15,139 bases of DNA from QQUD01 sp039029915 (GCA_039029915.1 JBCCFD010000161.1:1-15139); one strand, 5' to 3'; positions 1 through 7,007 are shown, numbered from the stretch's first letter. Notes: generated by a model from the letters alone, not told the origin. A program made the numbers and translations.

Positions 1-335
1 CTCTCATCAACAATGACAGGAATGGCTGCTGGTGATAAGGCGAAAAAATCGTCACCTTTGTATTCGATCAGACCGGCACTGGCTTGATTACGCAACCATT
101 CAAGAAGCCAGCGCCGTTGCAGCCCTGTTTTCTGAGCAAGCTTATCGACCGTCACAGCCCCGGTCTCGGATAACGTTTTGTACAGTCCTAGGCGATCCCC
201 CAAATGAACCATCATGGTCACATAATGTCCGCTCGCAAATCCAATAATCTTCTGCGTATAAGCTCCAACGGCGTCGGGACTAATTTCCGCCTGTTCATTT
301 GTTGTTTGATTTTGCTCGATTATTTTTGTTGTCAT
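1..335 (-). CDS. Winged-helix SAM-dependent methyltransferase, N-terminal part (cut by window start)
   Basis: An open frame begins with ATG at 335-333 and runs off the left edge, giving 111 codons without a stop. After a short polar N-terminus the protein reads FASGHYVTMMVHLGDRLGLY, then a helix-turn-helix-like stretch (TVDKLAQKTGLQRRWLLEWL) and a wing (GLIEYKGDDFFALSP). This is the N-terminal winged-helix dimerisation domain of class I methyltransferases of the Rv2258c type. The SAM-binding Rossmann domain would lie outside the window, so the substrate cannot be judged. An AGGA ribosome site precedes the ATG by about eight bases. The gene carries the shared 69-bp promoter module (376-444), with only 40 bases between the -10 hexamer and the ATG. 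Family assignment is fairly sure; function is not. Confidence 0.8.
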   Translation of the reverse strand, partial: MTTKIIEQNQTTNEQAEISPDAVGAYTQKIIGFASGHYVTMMVHLGDRLGLYKTLSETGAVTVDKLAQKTGLQRRWLLEWLRNQASAGLIEYKGDDFFALSPAAIPVIVDE

Positions 336-375
336 GTTCTTTTTCCTTTTTAGTCGCTTTTTTCTAGGTAGGAAC

Positions 376-444
376 AGTGTAGTTCGAGGGAGGGTGGCAT
401 CTCATCTTGCTCTTGATGGATTTTGTGATCCATCAAAAGTTGGA
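376..444 (-). promoter_or_regulatory. Shared promoter module A (upstream of methyltransferase)
   Basis: Reading the minus strand: quasi-palindrome TCCAACTTTTGATGGA (444-429), then TCCATCAAGAGCAAGATG (420-403), then the -10 hexamer TACACT (381-376). The 38-base distance from the TCCATCA word to the end of the -10, and the 15-base offset between the two elements, are the same as in modules B, C and D. No TTGACA-like -35 is present, so the promoter probably needs an activator. The expected start of transcription is near 369. Confidence 0.75.
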
Positions 445-532
445 GCAGGCTTTGTTTAGCTAGCTAATTAACGATAGGGGCTGCCAAAAGAGGGGTTCAA
501 TGAATTCGTGGATACAAGTCGATAACATGAAC

Positions 533-566
533 TAGCTACTTCTGACCAAATGAACAGAAGCAGCTA
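533..566. repeat. Inverted repeat (stem-loop) in intergenic region
   Basis: TAGCTaCTTCTG and CAGAAGcAGCTA form 11 base pairs with one mismatch around a 10-base loop. It lies between the fusion gene and the methyltransferase promoter. There is no T-run on either side. It could be an RNA hairpin, a weak terminator or part of a dispersed repeat; the window alone does not decide. Confidence 0.4.
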
Positions 567-612
567 ATGGTGCACCAAACAAATATTAATGGGTAGATTT
601 AGTGCACCTTTA

Positions 613-662
613 AGTAGTCCTAGCCATCGCGTCACTTAGCAAAAGATGTTTGGCGGACTACT
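613..662. repeat. Inverted repeat downstream of the REC-reductase gene
   Basis: The arms AGTAGTCC-ta-GCC and GGC-GGACTACT pair over 11 bases with a two-base bulge and a 26-base loop. It starts about 45 bases beyond the stop of the REC-reductase fusion gene, so it could mark the 3' end of that transcript, but the usual T-run is missing. Confidence 0.35.
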
Positions 663-707
663 AGTTTGATTTGCTATAAATAAAAATAGAGAAAATTTTA
701 TTGTTGG

Positions 708-2366
708 TTAAACAGTTTTTAGATATTGATGAACAAAGCTAACCGCGGTTGAGCCTTGCCCTACTGCTGAAGCCACCCGCCTAATCGCCCCTTGCCGTAC
801 ATCACCAACAGCAAAAACACCAGGCACGTTCGTTTCTAACAGGTAGGGATCTCGCTTAAGTCGCCAATTTTTAGGTCGACGGCCGTTTCGCGTTAAGTCA
901 GCCCCCGTCAAGATAAACCCGGCTCGATTCCGTTCTACAACTTCAGCCACAAAATCCGTATGTGGTTTTGCTCCAATAAAAGCAAAAAGGGCTGAAGCCG
1001 GTAAGGTTTCTGTTTCGCACGTGTTGTTATTTTGAATGACCAATCCTTCAAGCCGTTCGCTCCCTTTTAGTTCAATTACACTCGTGCGCAAACGAACATC
1101 AATATTCTCTGTACCGTCAATCTGATCGACTAAATATTGCGACATTCCTCTTCCTAAACCACTGCCGCGTACAAGCATTGTGACCTTACTTGCATAGCGA
1201 GAAAAGAACATGGCCCCTTGCCCAGCGGAGTTGGCGCCACCGACAACAAAGACATGTTCGTCTTTATAATGAGCTGCCTCCGTGATGGCGGCACCATAAT
1301 AAACCCCAGCACCCGCGACGGCATCGATTCCTGGAACATCAAGGGTACGTAAGGAAACACCGCTTCCAATAATTAATGCGCGACAGCTCAATTCGGTGCC
1401 ATCCGCCAATGTGACGGAACGATAAGGATCGTTGACTTTAATTTGCACAACGGCCTGGGTTGTCAATATCTCTGCACCTAAACGAGTGGCTTGGGCTGTC
1501 GCCCGTCGCGCCAAGTCGGCCCCACTCAGCCCTTTGGGAAAACCAAGGTAGTTCTCTATTCGTGAGCTGGTGCCAGCCTGTCCACCTGTTGTTTCTTTAT
1601 CGATGAGTAAGGTATGCAATCCTTCGGAAGCGCCATAAACAGCACTGGCTAAACCAGCCGGGCCAGCGCCAATAATGATGAGGTCGTAAAATGGCTGATT
1701 AGGTTGAGTTTGTAAGCCCACTTTATCAGCAACGGCCGTTATATCAGGCGCAATCAACGTATCACCATCGGGAAAAAAGAGAACAGGCAAGCGGTGCTTC
1801 TCTCGGTTCACAGATTCCACCAAAACCTTAGCTTCCGAATCTCTCTCAATATCAAGCCATTCATATGGAATTTGGCTCCGAGCCAAAAAATCTTTAATCT
1901 TGTGAGAAGAAGGTGACCAAAGCGTCCCTGCCACCCTGATCCCGTCAAAAGGAAACTGCGCTGATGCCTCCCAATCACTCAGCAAATCATCCAAAACAGG
2001 GTATAAATTTTGCTCCGGAGGGCTCCAAGGTTTCATCAAGTAATGATCAAGCCCAATCTTGTTTATCGCGCTGATAGCTGCCTGAGTATCAGCGTAAGCA
2101 GTGAGCAACACCTTTCGGGCATCTGGGTAGATTTTCATCGCTTCAGCCAGAAACGCTGTTCCTTCCATTTCTGGCATCCGCTGGTCTACTAAAAAAAGGG
2201 CAATCTGGTCGTTTCGTTTTTTAAGCTGATGTAACGTTTTTAGCGCAGAAGCAGGGGATGTAGCTTTTACAATACGATACGATTTGCCATAATAGCGTCG
2301 CAAGTCACGTTCGATAGCATTAGACACTTGCACTTCATCATCAAGAGTTAAAATAATCGGTTTCAT
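708..2366 (-). CDS. Response-regulator receiver / glutaredoxin-like / thioredoxin-reductase-like fusion
   Basis: 552 residues with three parts. Residues 1-125 are a CheY-like receiver with all key residues: D9/D10, phospho-acceptor D61 (VDQRMP), T89 and K112. Residues about 142-218 have a thioredoxin/glutaredoxin fold pattern (GTLWSPSSHKIKDF, cis-Pro near 194), but the usual CPxC is SPSS. Residues 227-552 are a thioredoxin-reductase-like flavoprotein: FAD motif GAGPAG (233-238), NAD(P)H motif GGANSAGQ (376-383) and GD of the second FAD motif (521-522). The redox CxxC of true thioredoxin reductase is absent; that stretch reads GAGVYYGA. It belongs to the family annotated as fused response regulator/thioredoxin-disulfide reductase. 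The output is an oxidoreductase rather than a DNA-binding domain, presumably switched by the neighbouring kinase. AAGGTG sits six bases before the ATG. The enzyme's substrate is unknown. Confidence 0.9.
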   Translation of the reverse strand: MKPIILTLDDEVQVSNAIERDLRRYYGKSYRIVKATSPASALKTLHQLKKRNDQIALFLVDQRMPEMEGTAFLAEAMKIYPDARKVLLTAYADTQAAISAINKIGLDHYLMKPWSPPEQNLYPVLDDLLSDWEASAQFPFDGIRVAGTLWSPSSHKIKDFLARSQIPYEWLDIERDSEAKVLVESVNREKHRLPVLFFPDGDTLIAPDITAVADKVGLQTQPNQPFYDLIIIGAGPAGLASAVYGASEGLHTLLIDKETTGGQAGTSSRIENYLGFPKGLSGADLARRATAQATRLGAEILTTQAVVQIKVNDPYRSVTLADGTELSCRALIIGSGVSLRTLDVPGIDAVAGAGVYYGAAITEAAHYKDEHVFVVGGANSAGQGAMFFSRYASKVTMLVRGSGLGRGMSQYLVDQIDGTENIDVRLRTSVIELKGSERLEGLVIQNNNTCETETLPASALFAFIGAKPHTDFVAEVVERNRAGFILTGADLTRNGRRPKNWRLKRDPYLLETNVPGVFAVGDVRQGAIRRVASAVGQGSTAVSFVHQYLKTV

Positions 2367-2520
2367 GGTTTCACCTTCAATATAAATGTATCTTGCAACC
2401 GTTCTGAACAGCCTCTAACGCGGTGGCAAGCCGGGTTGTCCTGAACAAGCTAAGCTAGCTACAGGCTGAAAACTGCACGGTTATGTTATTTTTTATTTGG
2501 AGAATGTAGATTCAATCTAC

Positions 2521-4140
2521 CTAGGAATCTTCAAAATGGAGCGGTAATTGAACTCGAAAACAGGTTTGTCCAGGCTTTGAATAAAAGGTAATTTGTCCCT
2601 TATGCTTTTGAACAATAATTTGATGGCTAATGTTTAACCCCAAGCCCGTTCCTTCACCCGGCGGCTTGGTCGTCACAAACGGATCAAAGATTTTTTCTTG
2701 AATTTCTAAAGGAATGCCAGGGCCTGAATCTGTAATTTCAACAACAAGCCAATCTTCGTCCCTATAGGTTTTTAAGCTGAGCTTACCCTGCCCAATCATT
2801 GCAGCAATGGCATTATCAATAATATTTGTCCAAACCTGATTTAGCTCACTGCCAAACGCCTCAATAGCAGGCAAGTCTGGGGTATAATCACGCTCAACTT
2901 CAATCCCCCCCTTCAGCTTGCTTTGCAAGATGATTAATGTGTTGTCTAACCCCTCGTGAATATCAATCAACTGTTTTGGCGCCTGATCAAGATAACAATA
3001 TGATTTTAGAGCTGTAACAATTTCGGCAATGCGACTTGTGCCTTGGCCGATTTCCTCAAGCAAATTCCGGGTCTCATAGATATGGTTTAATAAGGCTATG
3101 ATTTTTGCAAATTCCTTGTCCGGAAAAACATCGGCTAAAGTTGATAGCTCTTGTGAGGTGTAGCCAATGCTTACCAGCGCAGATGAAAATTCCCAAGCCT
3201 CCTCGACCCCTCTCTTTTCAAGCCAACTTTCTATTTTATATTCACTGTCACTCCGGCTGAGGGGCTCTAAAAAGATAGGTTGCCTTGCTCGCACATAAAT
3301 GTGCTGGATATGTGATTCCAAAGCGTCAAGCTGGGCTGTTGAAAGATTTAGCCTGCCTAATTCAAATTCGGCTTGCTCAAGTTCTAAAAGATTTCTTTGT
3401 AGTTGAGCGGCGGCCCGCTGCGCTGCAGCAGCGGGATTATTAAGTTCATGAGCTACGCCAGCACTGAGGTTGCCCAAAGTTGCCAATTTTTCATTCTGAC
3501 GCAGGGCGATTTCTTGCTGTAAATACGCTTTTTCCAACGCTCGGTTTTCATGAAGCAACAGTATTCTTTGTTCTTTTTGTTTTACAAAATAAACGAGAAC
3601 CGCAAAGACAATCGCGGATAGCGTGCCAATATTCAACGCAAAGAGCAAAAAGGGCGTATTTGAAGACAGCACCGATTCTGGTCGTACCCCTCCACTCACT
3701 ACTACTAAAACAAGATAAACAGCAAACCAAAATATAGCGGCTCGTAAATGCCACCAGACAAGCGCACCTACTGGCGCGAGAAAGGCAAACACAATGACGG
3801 CACCACCGCTAATGTACCCACCCAATGCAATCATTAAAAAAAATGGCAGCAGCACAAAGAATATTTGTTGCGTTAATCGAAAGATGTCAAAGCGGGCGGT
3901 CTGATTGAGTAAAAAGAGGCTGATGATAGAAATGATGGCATATCCGAAGGGGATTGCTGCGGCTAAGGGTTCATCCAGCAACAAGTACATCACACTCCAC
4001 AACGGGATGGTTAAGCATAATAATGATGTTGTAAGGATAAGCGTTGTTTTTTGTGAGCGTTTTTCTTCATCATCATCCGGTGTGATGCTGATGCTTTTCA
4101 CTTTTGCGAGTGGTGTTTGCCACCATTGACTATGCCTCAT
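2521..4140 (-). CDS. Membrane sensor histidine kinase, probable partner of the REC-reductase fusion
   Basis: 539 residues. About six hydrophobic segments between residues 32 and 186 form a membrane sensor, followed by a charged coiled-coil-like linker (187-215). The HisKA domain carries the phosphorylated histidine H231 in SAGVAHELNNP. The ATPase domain shows the N box (QVWTNIIDNA, 435-444), G1 box (DSGPGIP, 471-477), F box (IFDPFVTTKPPG, 484-495) and G2 box (GTGLGL, 497-502). There is no periplasmic sensor domain of size, so the signal is probably sensed in or at the membrane. An unusually long segment (about 250-365) separates the histidine helix from the rest of the dimerisation domain. 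AGGTG lies six bases before the ATG. The next gene downstream, 154 bases away on the same strand, is the receiver-reductase fusion, the natural phosphotransfer partner. Pairing is inferred from position and from the lack of a second receiver gene nearby. Confidence 0.9.
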   Translation of the reverse strand: MRHSQWWQTPLAKVKSISITPDDDEEKRSQKTTLILTTSLLCLTIPLWSVMYLLLDEPLAAAIPFGYAIISIISLFLLNQTARFDIFRLTQQIFFVLLPFFLMIALGGYISGGAVIVFAFLAPVGALVWWHLRAAIFWFAVYLVLVVVSGGVRPESVLSSNTPFLLFALNIGTLSAIVFAVLVYFVKQKEQRILLLHENRALEKAYLQQEIALRQNEKLATLGNLSAGVAHELNNPAAAAQRAAAQLQRNLLELEQAEFELGRLNLSTAQLDALESHIQHIYVRARQPIFLEPLSRSDSEYKIESWLEKRGVEEAWEFSSALVSIGYTSQELSTLADVFPDKEFAKIIALLNHIYETRNLLEEIGQGTSRIAEIVTALKSYCYLDQAPKQLIDIHEGLDNTLIILQSKLKGGIEVERDYTPDLPAIEAFGSELNQVWTNIIDNAIAAMIGQGKLSLKTYRDEDWLVVEITDSGPGIPLEIQEKIFDPFVTTKPPGEGTGLGLNISHQIIVQKHKGQITFYSKPGQTCFRVQLPLHFEDS

Positions 4141-4376
4141 GTTTACACCTAAGCGATTCTTTGTTCATTTCCAATAGGAATTACACAGCTACAATCAAAT
4201 ATCAAAGATTGAACCTGTTAAATTCGATTTGTCTGTGTCAGTGGTTACTCTTCGGTGACCTTAATAAAGGTAACGACTATCGAAAACAATGGGGAGGTAA
4301 GGCGCTGCGGATTGACGAAGGAACTCTTGTCGATCGCACAAAATTATTCAAATAAACCGGCTAAATTTACTTTACA

Positions 4377-5006
4377 TTACAGGAGCCGTATGATCTTTCT
4401 TTTTAGGGCCACGGTAACGGCGGCGGTGCGGTCGTCAACCTCTAATTTGTTGAAAATGTGGACGAAGTGTGATTTCACAGTGGCTTCGGTGATATGCAAT
4501 TTAGCAGCAATCGCTTTGTTTGCGTTACCCTGTGAGGCTAAGGTTAACACCTCTATTTCTCGCTTGCTTAACGATTGCTTTGGTGATCTGATCAAGTGAC
4601 GTGTGATTTTATTAGCAATCTTTGGACCGTATGTAACTTCGCCTCGTGCCACGCTTTGAATGGCATCAAACAAAGCTTCAGGCGGTGCGTCCTTAAGTAA
4701 ATAGCCGGTTGCACCTGCCTTGAGGGCAGGCATAATATCGGCATCAGTATCGTAAGTGGTTAGAACAATAATACGGGCCTGTGGCCGCTGAGCGCGAATT
4801 TGCTGGATTGCCGCCAGACCGTCTAGCACGGGCATTTGCAAATCCATCAAAATCACATCGATGGATTGGGTTTGCGATAATAAAACGGCCGTTTCTCCAT
4901 TTTCGGCTTCAGCCACTACCTCAAATTCTGGTTGGGAATTGAGAAGGGCAACGAGCCCGCTGCGCACAACAGGGTGGTCGTCAGCAATTAAAATTTTAAT
5001 CGTCAT
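4377..5006 (-). CDS. NarL/LuxR-type response regulator
   Basis: 209 residues. The receiver domain has D9/D10 (ADDHPVVR), phospho-acceptor D55 (LMDLQMPVLDG), T83/T84 and K105 (GYLLKDA). A LuxR-type helix-turn-helix follows at about 146-205 (LSKREIEVLTL ... NKAIAAKLHITEATVKSHFVH). Length and architecture are normal for LiaR/NarL regulators. Its ATG overlaps the stop of the kinase gene in ATGA (5003-5006), so the two are translationally coupled and form a cognate pair. The promoter in front of the pair contains the repeated TCCAWC/GWTGGA elements that also precede three other genes. NarL-type proteins typically bind inverted heptamers two bases apart, and the distal palindrome fits that geometry. 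This makes it the best local candidate for the regulator of all four promoters; that assignment is inference. Confidence 0.93.
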   Translation of the reverse strand: MTIKILIADDHPVVRSGLVALLNSQPEFEVVAEAENGETAVLLSQTQSIDVILMDLQMPVLDGLAAIQQIRAQRPQARIIVLTTYDTDADIMPALKAGATGYLLKDAPPEALFDAIQSVARGEVTYGPKIANKITRHLIRSPKQSLSKREIEVLTLASQGNANKAIAAKLHITEATVKSHFVHIFNKLEVDDRTAAVTVALKRKIIRLL

Positions 5007-6199
5007 AATTCTTCCTCAACCTCTACAAGGGGAAGCGACACAGCAACGGCCGTTCCCCGACCTAAATCACTCTCAATCGTCAATGTGCCACCCAGCGCTT
5101 CTGCCCGCTCGCGCATCGTTTCCAAGCCAAAGCCACGACCGCTCTGTGAACGGATAAATCCCTTGCCATCATCTGCGATGTCTAGTACGAGCAAGTCCGG
5201 CATGTAAGAAAGCGTAATGTTGACATCTTCTGCATTGGCATGCTTCTTGATATTATGCAAAGCTTCTTGCGTGATGCGCAACAGTGCTGTTTCAAACGCT
5301 TCAACGAGGGGGCGAGGGGTGCCAGTTACGGCCGTTTCCACCCGAATCCTATTTTCCGCCGACCAACGAGCGACTAACCCTTCAAGAGTTTCTACTAACG
5401 TAGCCTCTTCAAGCAGTTGTGGCCGCATATCCCAAATGATACGCCGTGATTCTTCCAGACCCTCACGTGCAGCTCGCTCCACCTGCTGGAAATGTGTCTC
5501 TATGGCAGACGCATCACCTAAACGGGCTGCAGACAAGTGCATGATGATTGAGGTAAACTGCTGTGCGAGTGTATCGTGAATATCGCGCGCCAATCTCTGC
5601 CGCTCTGCCAATACACCCGCTTCTCGTTCCGCCTTTAACAAACTAGCTCGTGTCAGGGCGAGTTCATCCAGCAACTGTTTACGCTCGAGACTTTTCTCTG
5701 TAATTGCCGAAATAAAATATCCCATTAAAACAGCAACAAATAAAAGCATCAACACAACGATGACGATAATTTGCCAATTTTCTGAGGGGTACAGAAACTG
5801 ATAGAGCAATAGAAGGGCTACAGTGAGGAAAACCACGATTCCGATTGCCCAACGGATTGTGAAGCGGCTAAAAATGATAGGGCTGAGCATCGCTGCTAGC
5901 ATAAGAAATTCGACATTGAGGGTGACCAAGCCACCCAACAGCACAAAACCAATAATAAAATACAGCAAACTCCTTCGAGGAGCATTCCGCCAAAACAAAA
6001 ACGACGTTGCAACAAAAGGTAGATACCATAAGGCCATCAGCGCCGAAAGCGTCAAAACAAGAGGTAAGGAATCAGCAAGCTCAGTATCGCGGAGCGCAAT
6101 AACAACACCAATCGTCAATGTTGTATACCCTGCTACATGCCAGACCCAATCCCACCGTTCCCATACTTCTCCCTTGTTATTTGTCTTATTCTCTATCAT
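5003..6199 (-). CDS. Sensor histidine kinase of the NarX/DesK type (HisKA_3)
   Basis: 398 residues. Five to six hydrophobic helices (about 22-165) anchor it in the membrane with little extracytoplasmic sequence. A coiled-coil linker (165-200) leads to the HisKA_3 motif ERQRLARDIHDTLAQQF with phospho-acceptor H208. The HATPase_c domain has the N box QEALHNIKKHA (311-321), G1 DDGKGF (343-348) and GRGFGLETMRERAEALGG (354-371). It phosphorylates the response regulator whose start overlaps its stop. No strong ribosome site precedes the ATG at 6199, and no better start is seen. Two possible promoters lie upstream: the shared module B, giving a leader of about 135 bases, and a TATAAT hexamer at 6230-6235. 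If the partner regulator acts on module B, the pair is autoregulated. Confidence 0.92.
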   Translation of the reverse strand: MIENKTNNKGEVWERWDWVWHVAGYTTLTIGVVIALRDTELADSLPLVLTLSALMALWYLPFVATSFLFWRNAPRRSLLYFIIGFVLLGGLVTLNVEFLMLAAMLSPIIFSRFTIRWAIGIVVFLTVALLLLYQFLYPSENWQIIVIVVLMLLFVAVLMGYFISAITEKSLERKQLLDELALTRASLLKAEREAGVLAERQRLARDIHDTLAQQFTSIIMHLSAARLGDASAIETHFQQVERAAREGLEESRRIIWDMRPQLLEEATLVETLEGLVARWSAENRIRVETAVTGTPRPLVEAFETALLRITQEALHNIKKHANAEDVNITLSYMPDLLVLDIADDGKGFIRSQSGRGFGLETMRERAEALGGTLTIESDLGRGTAVAVSLPLVEVEEEL

Positions 6200-6229
6200 A
6201 TGCTTTTTAAATTTACTGTAACAAATTGG

Positions 6230-6235
6230 ATTATA
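6230..6235 (-). promoter_or_regulatory. Possible second -10 box for the kinase/regulator operon
   Basis: A perfect TATAAT on the minus strand lies about 30 bases before the kinase ATG and would start transcription near 6223. The nearest -35-like word (TTGCAA, 6261-6256) is 20 bases away, which is too far for a standard sigma-70 promoter. This would give a basal transcript in addition to the module-B transcript. It is a weak call. Confidence 0.35.
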
Positions 6236-6262
6236 GCGCTTAGCGTCTATCTCTTTTGCAAC

Positions 6263-6313
6263 CTAGATATTCATGTACGCCACGGCTTTGTTAGAGTCTA
6301 GAAGCTTTTTCAT
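6263..6313 (-). CDS. Possible 16-residue leader peptide in the 5' leader of the kinase operon
   Basis: ATG at 6313-6311 opens a 16-codon frame, MKKLLDSNKAVAYMNI, ended by TAG. A good ribosome site (GAGGTGG) lies three to four bases before the ATG and is the 3' arm of the hairpin at 6317-6336, which starts at about the predicted transcript start. If the hairpin forms, the ribosome site is hidden. No run of regulatory codons is seen, so classical attenuation is not suggested. It may be chance. Confidence 0.3.
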   Translation of the reverse strand: MKKLLDSNKAVAYMNI

Positions 6314-6316
6314 TTT

Positions 6317-6336
6317 CCACCTCGCTTTCGAGGTGG
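6317..6336. repeat. Perfect hairpin at the 5' end of the kinase operon leader
   Basis: CCACCTCG and CGAGGTGG pair over 8 bases around a 4-base loop. On the minus strand it begins a few bases after the -10 hexamer of module B (6341-6346), so the transcript would start within the first arm. A 5'-terminal hairpin can stabilise RNA or mask the ribosome site contained in its second arm. Confidence 0.5.
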
Positions 6337-6340
6337 GGCA

Positions 6341-6409
6341 AGTATAACTCAGTAAAGCTTGTCATATCATCCAGCCCATGATGGATTCTTCAATCCATCA
6401 AAAGTTGGA
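6341..6409 (-). promoter_or_regulatory. Shared promoter module B (upstream of kinase/regulator operon)
   Basis: Minus strand order: TCCAACTTTTGATGGA (6409-6394), TCCATCATGGGCTGGATG (6385-6368), -10 hexamer TATACT (6346-6341). The distances match modules A, C and D exactly. The distal palindrome has the same orientation as in A and the opposite one to C and D. No -35 box is visible. The transcript would start near 6334 and have a leader of about 135 bases before the kinase ATG. Confidence 0.75.
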
Positions 6410-6437
6410 AAGTGCATAGTTAACCTAAACCAATGCT

Positions 6438-6791
6438 TTACTCAGATTGATGAACGATATTGGCTCGCTCGTTCATCTCAGCCAGAATTTGAAACCAAAT
6501 GTCTTTTTCAGATTGTATAAAAAATTCATCAACGGGAATGCCGAAGATGGTTGGGATCGGTTGATGGATGTTCAATTCCGTCATGCGAGCCAAAATTTCT
6601 TGCTCAATACCCCTATCGGCTACAAAACCAGCTTGTGGTGCCGCATCCATAGACCCGCGGTTATCAATATCCACAAAATATTCATCAACTGGGACGCCAA
6701 AAAAGTGTGGCTCTGAAACAAGCAATTGGTTGGATCGGAAGGCTGGCAACATTTTTTCTACAGCTAATTGGTTCGAATTTTTTACATTCAT
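6438..6791 (-). CDS. Unrecognised 117-residue protein with internal duplication (FGxPVDEaF repeats)
   Basis: I do not recognise this family. The gene is well supported: AGGAG lies seven bases before the ATG, it has its own promoter module (7008-7076), and the region has no competing frame of known type. The protein contains two related halves. HFFGVPVDEYFV (29-40) matches TIFGIPVDEFFI (81-92), and EILARMTELN (65-74) matches QILAEMNERA (101-110). The first half carries an extra stretch of about 16 residues (DNRGSMDAAPQAGFVA region). There is also a short echo at the N-terminus (SNQLAVE and SNQLLVSE). It has no signal peptide, membrane segment or cysteine, and is mildly acidic. It shares its promoter type with a membrane protease, a methyltransferase and a two-component system. 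It could be a regulatory or adaptor protein, or a precursor peptide; nothing in the sequence decides. Confidence 0.8.
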   Translation of the reverse strand: MNVKNSNQLAVEKMLPAFRSNQLLVSEPHFFGVPVDEYFVDIDNRGSMDAAPQAGFVADRGIEQEILARMTELNIHQPIPTIFGIPVDEFFIQSEKDIWFQILAEMNERANIVHQSE

Positions 6792-6882
6792 GTTTGTTCT
6801 CCTAAAGTGAAACGAGGTTCCGATGTTTTTATCTATCAGGGTTTTCTATTTAGAAACTTCGTAACACTACGACTTGATTTAT

Positions 6883-6935
6883 GTAAATTTCACAAAATAA
6901 CTTGAAATAAAACGGGGCGAAAATGTGAAATTTAC
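6883..6935. repeat. Perfect 12-bp inverted repeat in the leader of the 117-residue gene
   Basis: GTAAATTTCACA (6883-6894) and TGTGAAATTTAC (6924-6935) are exact reverse complements separated by 29 bases. On the minus-strand RNA they would form an A/U-rich stem with a large loop containing GCCCCG. Alternatively the TGTGAAA words are half-sites for a protein. Confidence 0.6.
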
Positions 6936-6938
6936 TCG

Positions 6939-6990
6939 GTGAAAATCAAAATTGAGTGGATTCTTTTTCAAGATATTTCTTGATTTTCAC
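6939..6990. repeat. Perfect 11-bp inverted repeat next to the first one
   Basis: GTGAAAATCAA (6939-6949) and TTGATTTTCAC (6980-6990) are exact reverse complements with a 30-base loop, three bases away from the neighbouring repeat. Both repeats share a GTGAAA-type word and nearly the same loop length, which suggests one designed element rather than two accidents. Confidence 0.6.
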
Positions 6991-7007
6991 ATAATGAAGA
7001 TAAGAAA

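Larger units (their letters stand above)
336..707. other. Intergenic region with promoter module and several inverted repeats
   Basis: No convincing gene is seen here. The left part is the promoter of the methyltransferase (376-444). Next come a perfect 12-bp palindrome TTAGCTAGCTAA (456-467); a stem of TAGCTaCTTCTG (533-544) with CAGAAGcAGCTA (555-566) around a 10-base loop; GGTGCAC (569-575) facing GTGCACC (602-608); and AGTAGTCC-ta-GCC (613-625) facing GGC-GGACTACT (652-662). None is followed by a T-run on the strand where a terminator would be useful, so transcription stop is possible but unproven. The last 40 bases before the fusion gene's stop are A/T rich. Confidence 0.6.

Noticed and set aside
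2506..2520. GTAGATTcAATCTAC palindrome next to the stop of the 2521-4140 kinase gene, as a terminator
   Set aside because: The stem is only 7 bp with a one-base centre and no T-run; a real hairpin loop cannot form at that size.
4253..4275. GGTGACCTT/AAGGTAAC hairpin after the response-regulator gene as a terminator
   Set aside because: It has an internal mismatch and no T-run, and lies over 100 bases beyond the stop. No clear terminator was found for this operon.
4841..4867. A TCCATC ... GATGGA pair resembling the regulon operator inside the response-regulator gene
   Set aside because: The spacing is wrong, there is no second element and no -10 at the fixed distance, and the bases encode the conserved receiver stretch around D55. 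It is chance.
6447..6810. Plus-strand frames opposite the 117-residue gene
   Set aside because: They lack ribosome sites and promoters, whereas the minus-strand frame has AGGAG, a promoter module and internal repeats conserved at protein level.
6883..6990. TGTGA/TCACA words as a CRP or FNR binding site
   Set aside because: The half-sites are about 30 bases apart instead of 6, so they do not form a CRP-type site; they are reported as inverted repeats instead.
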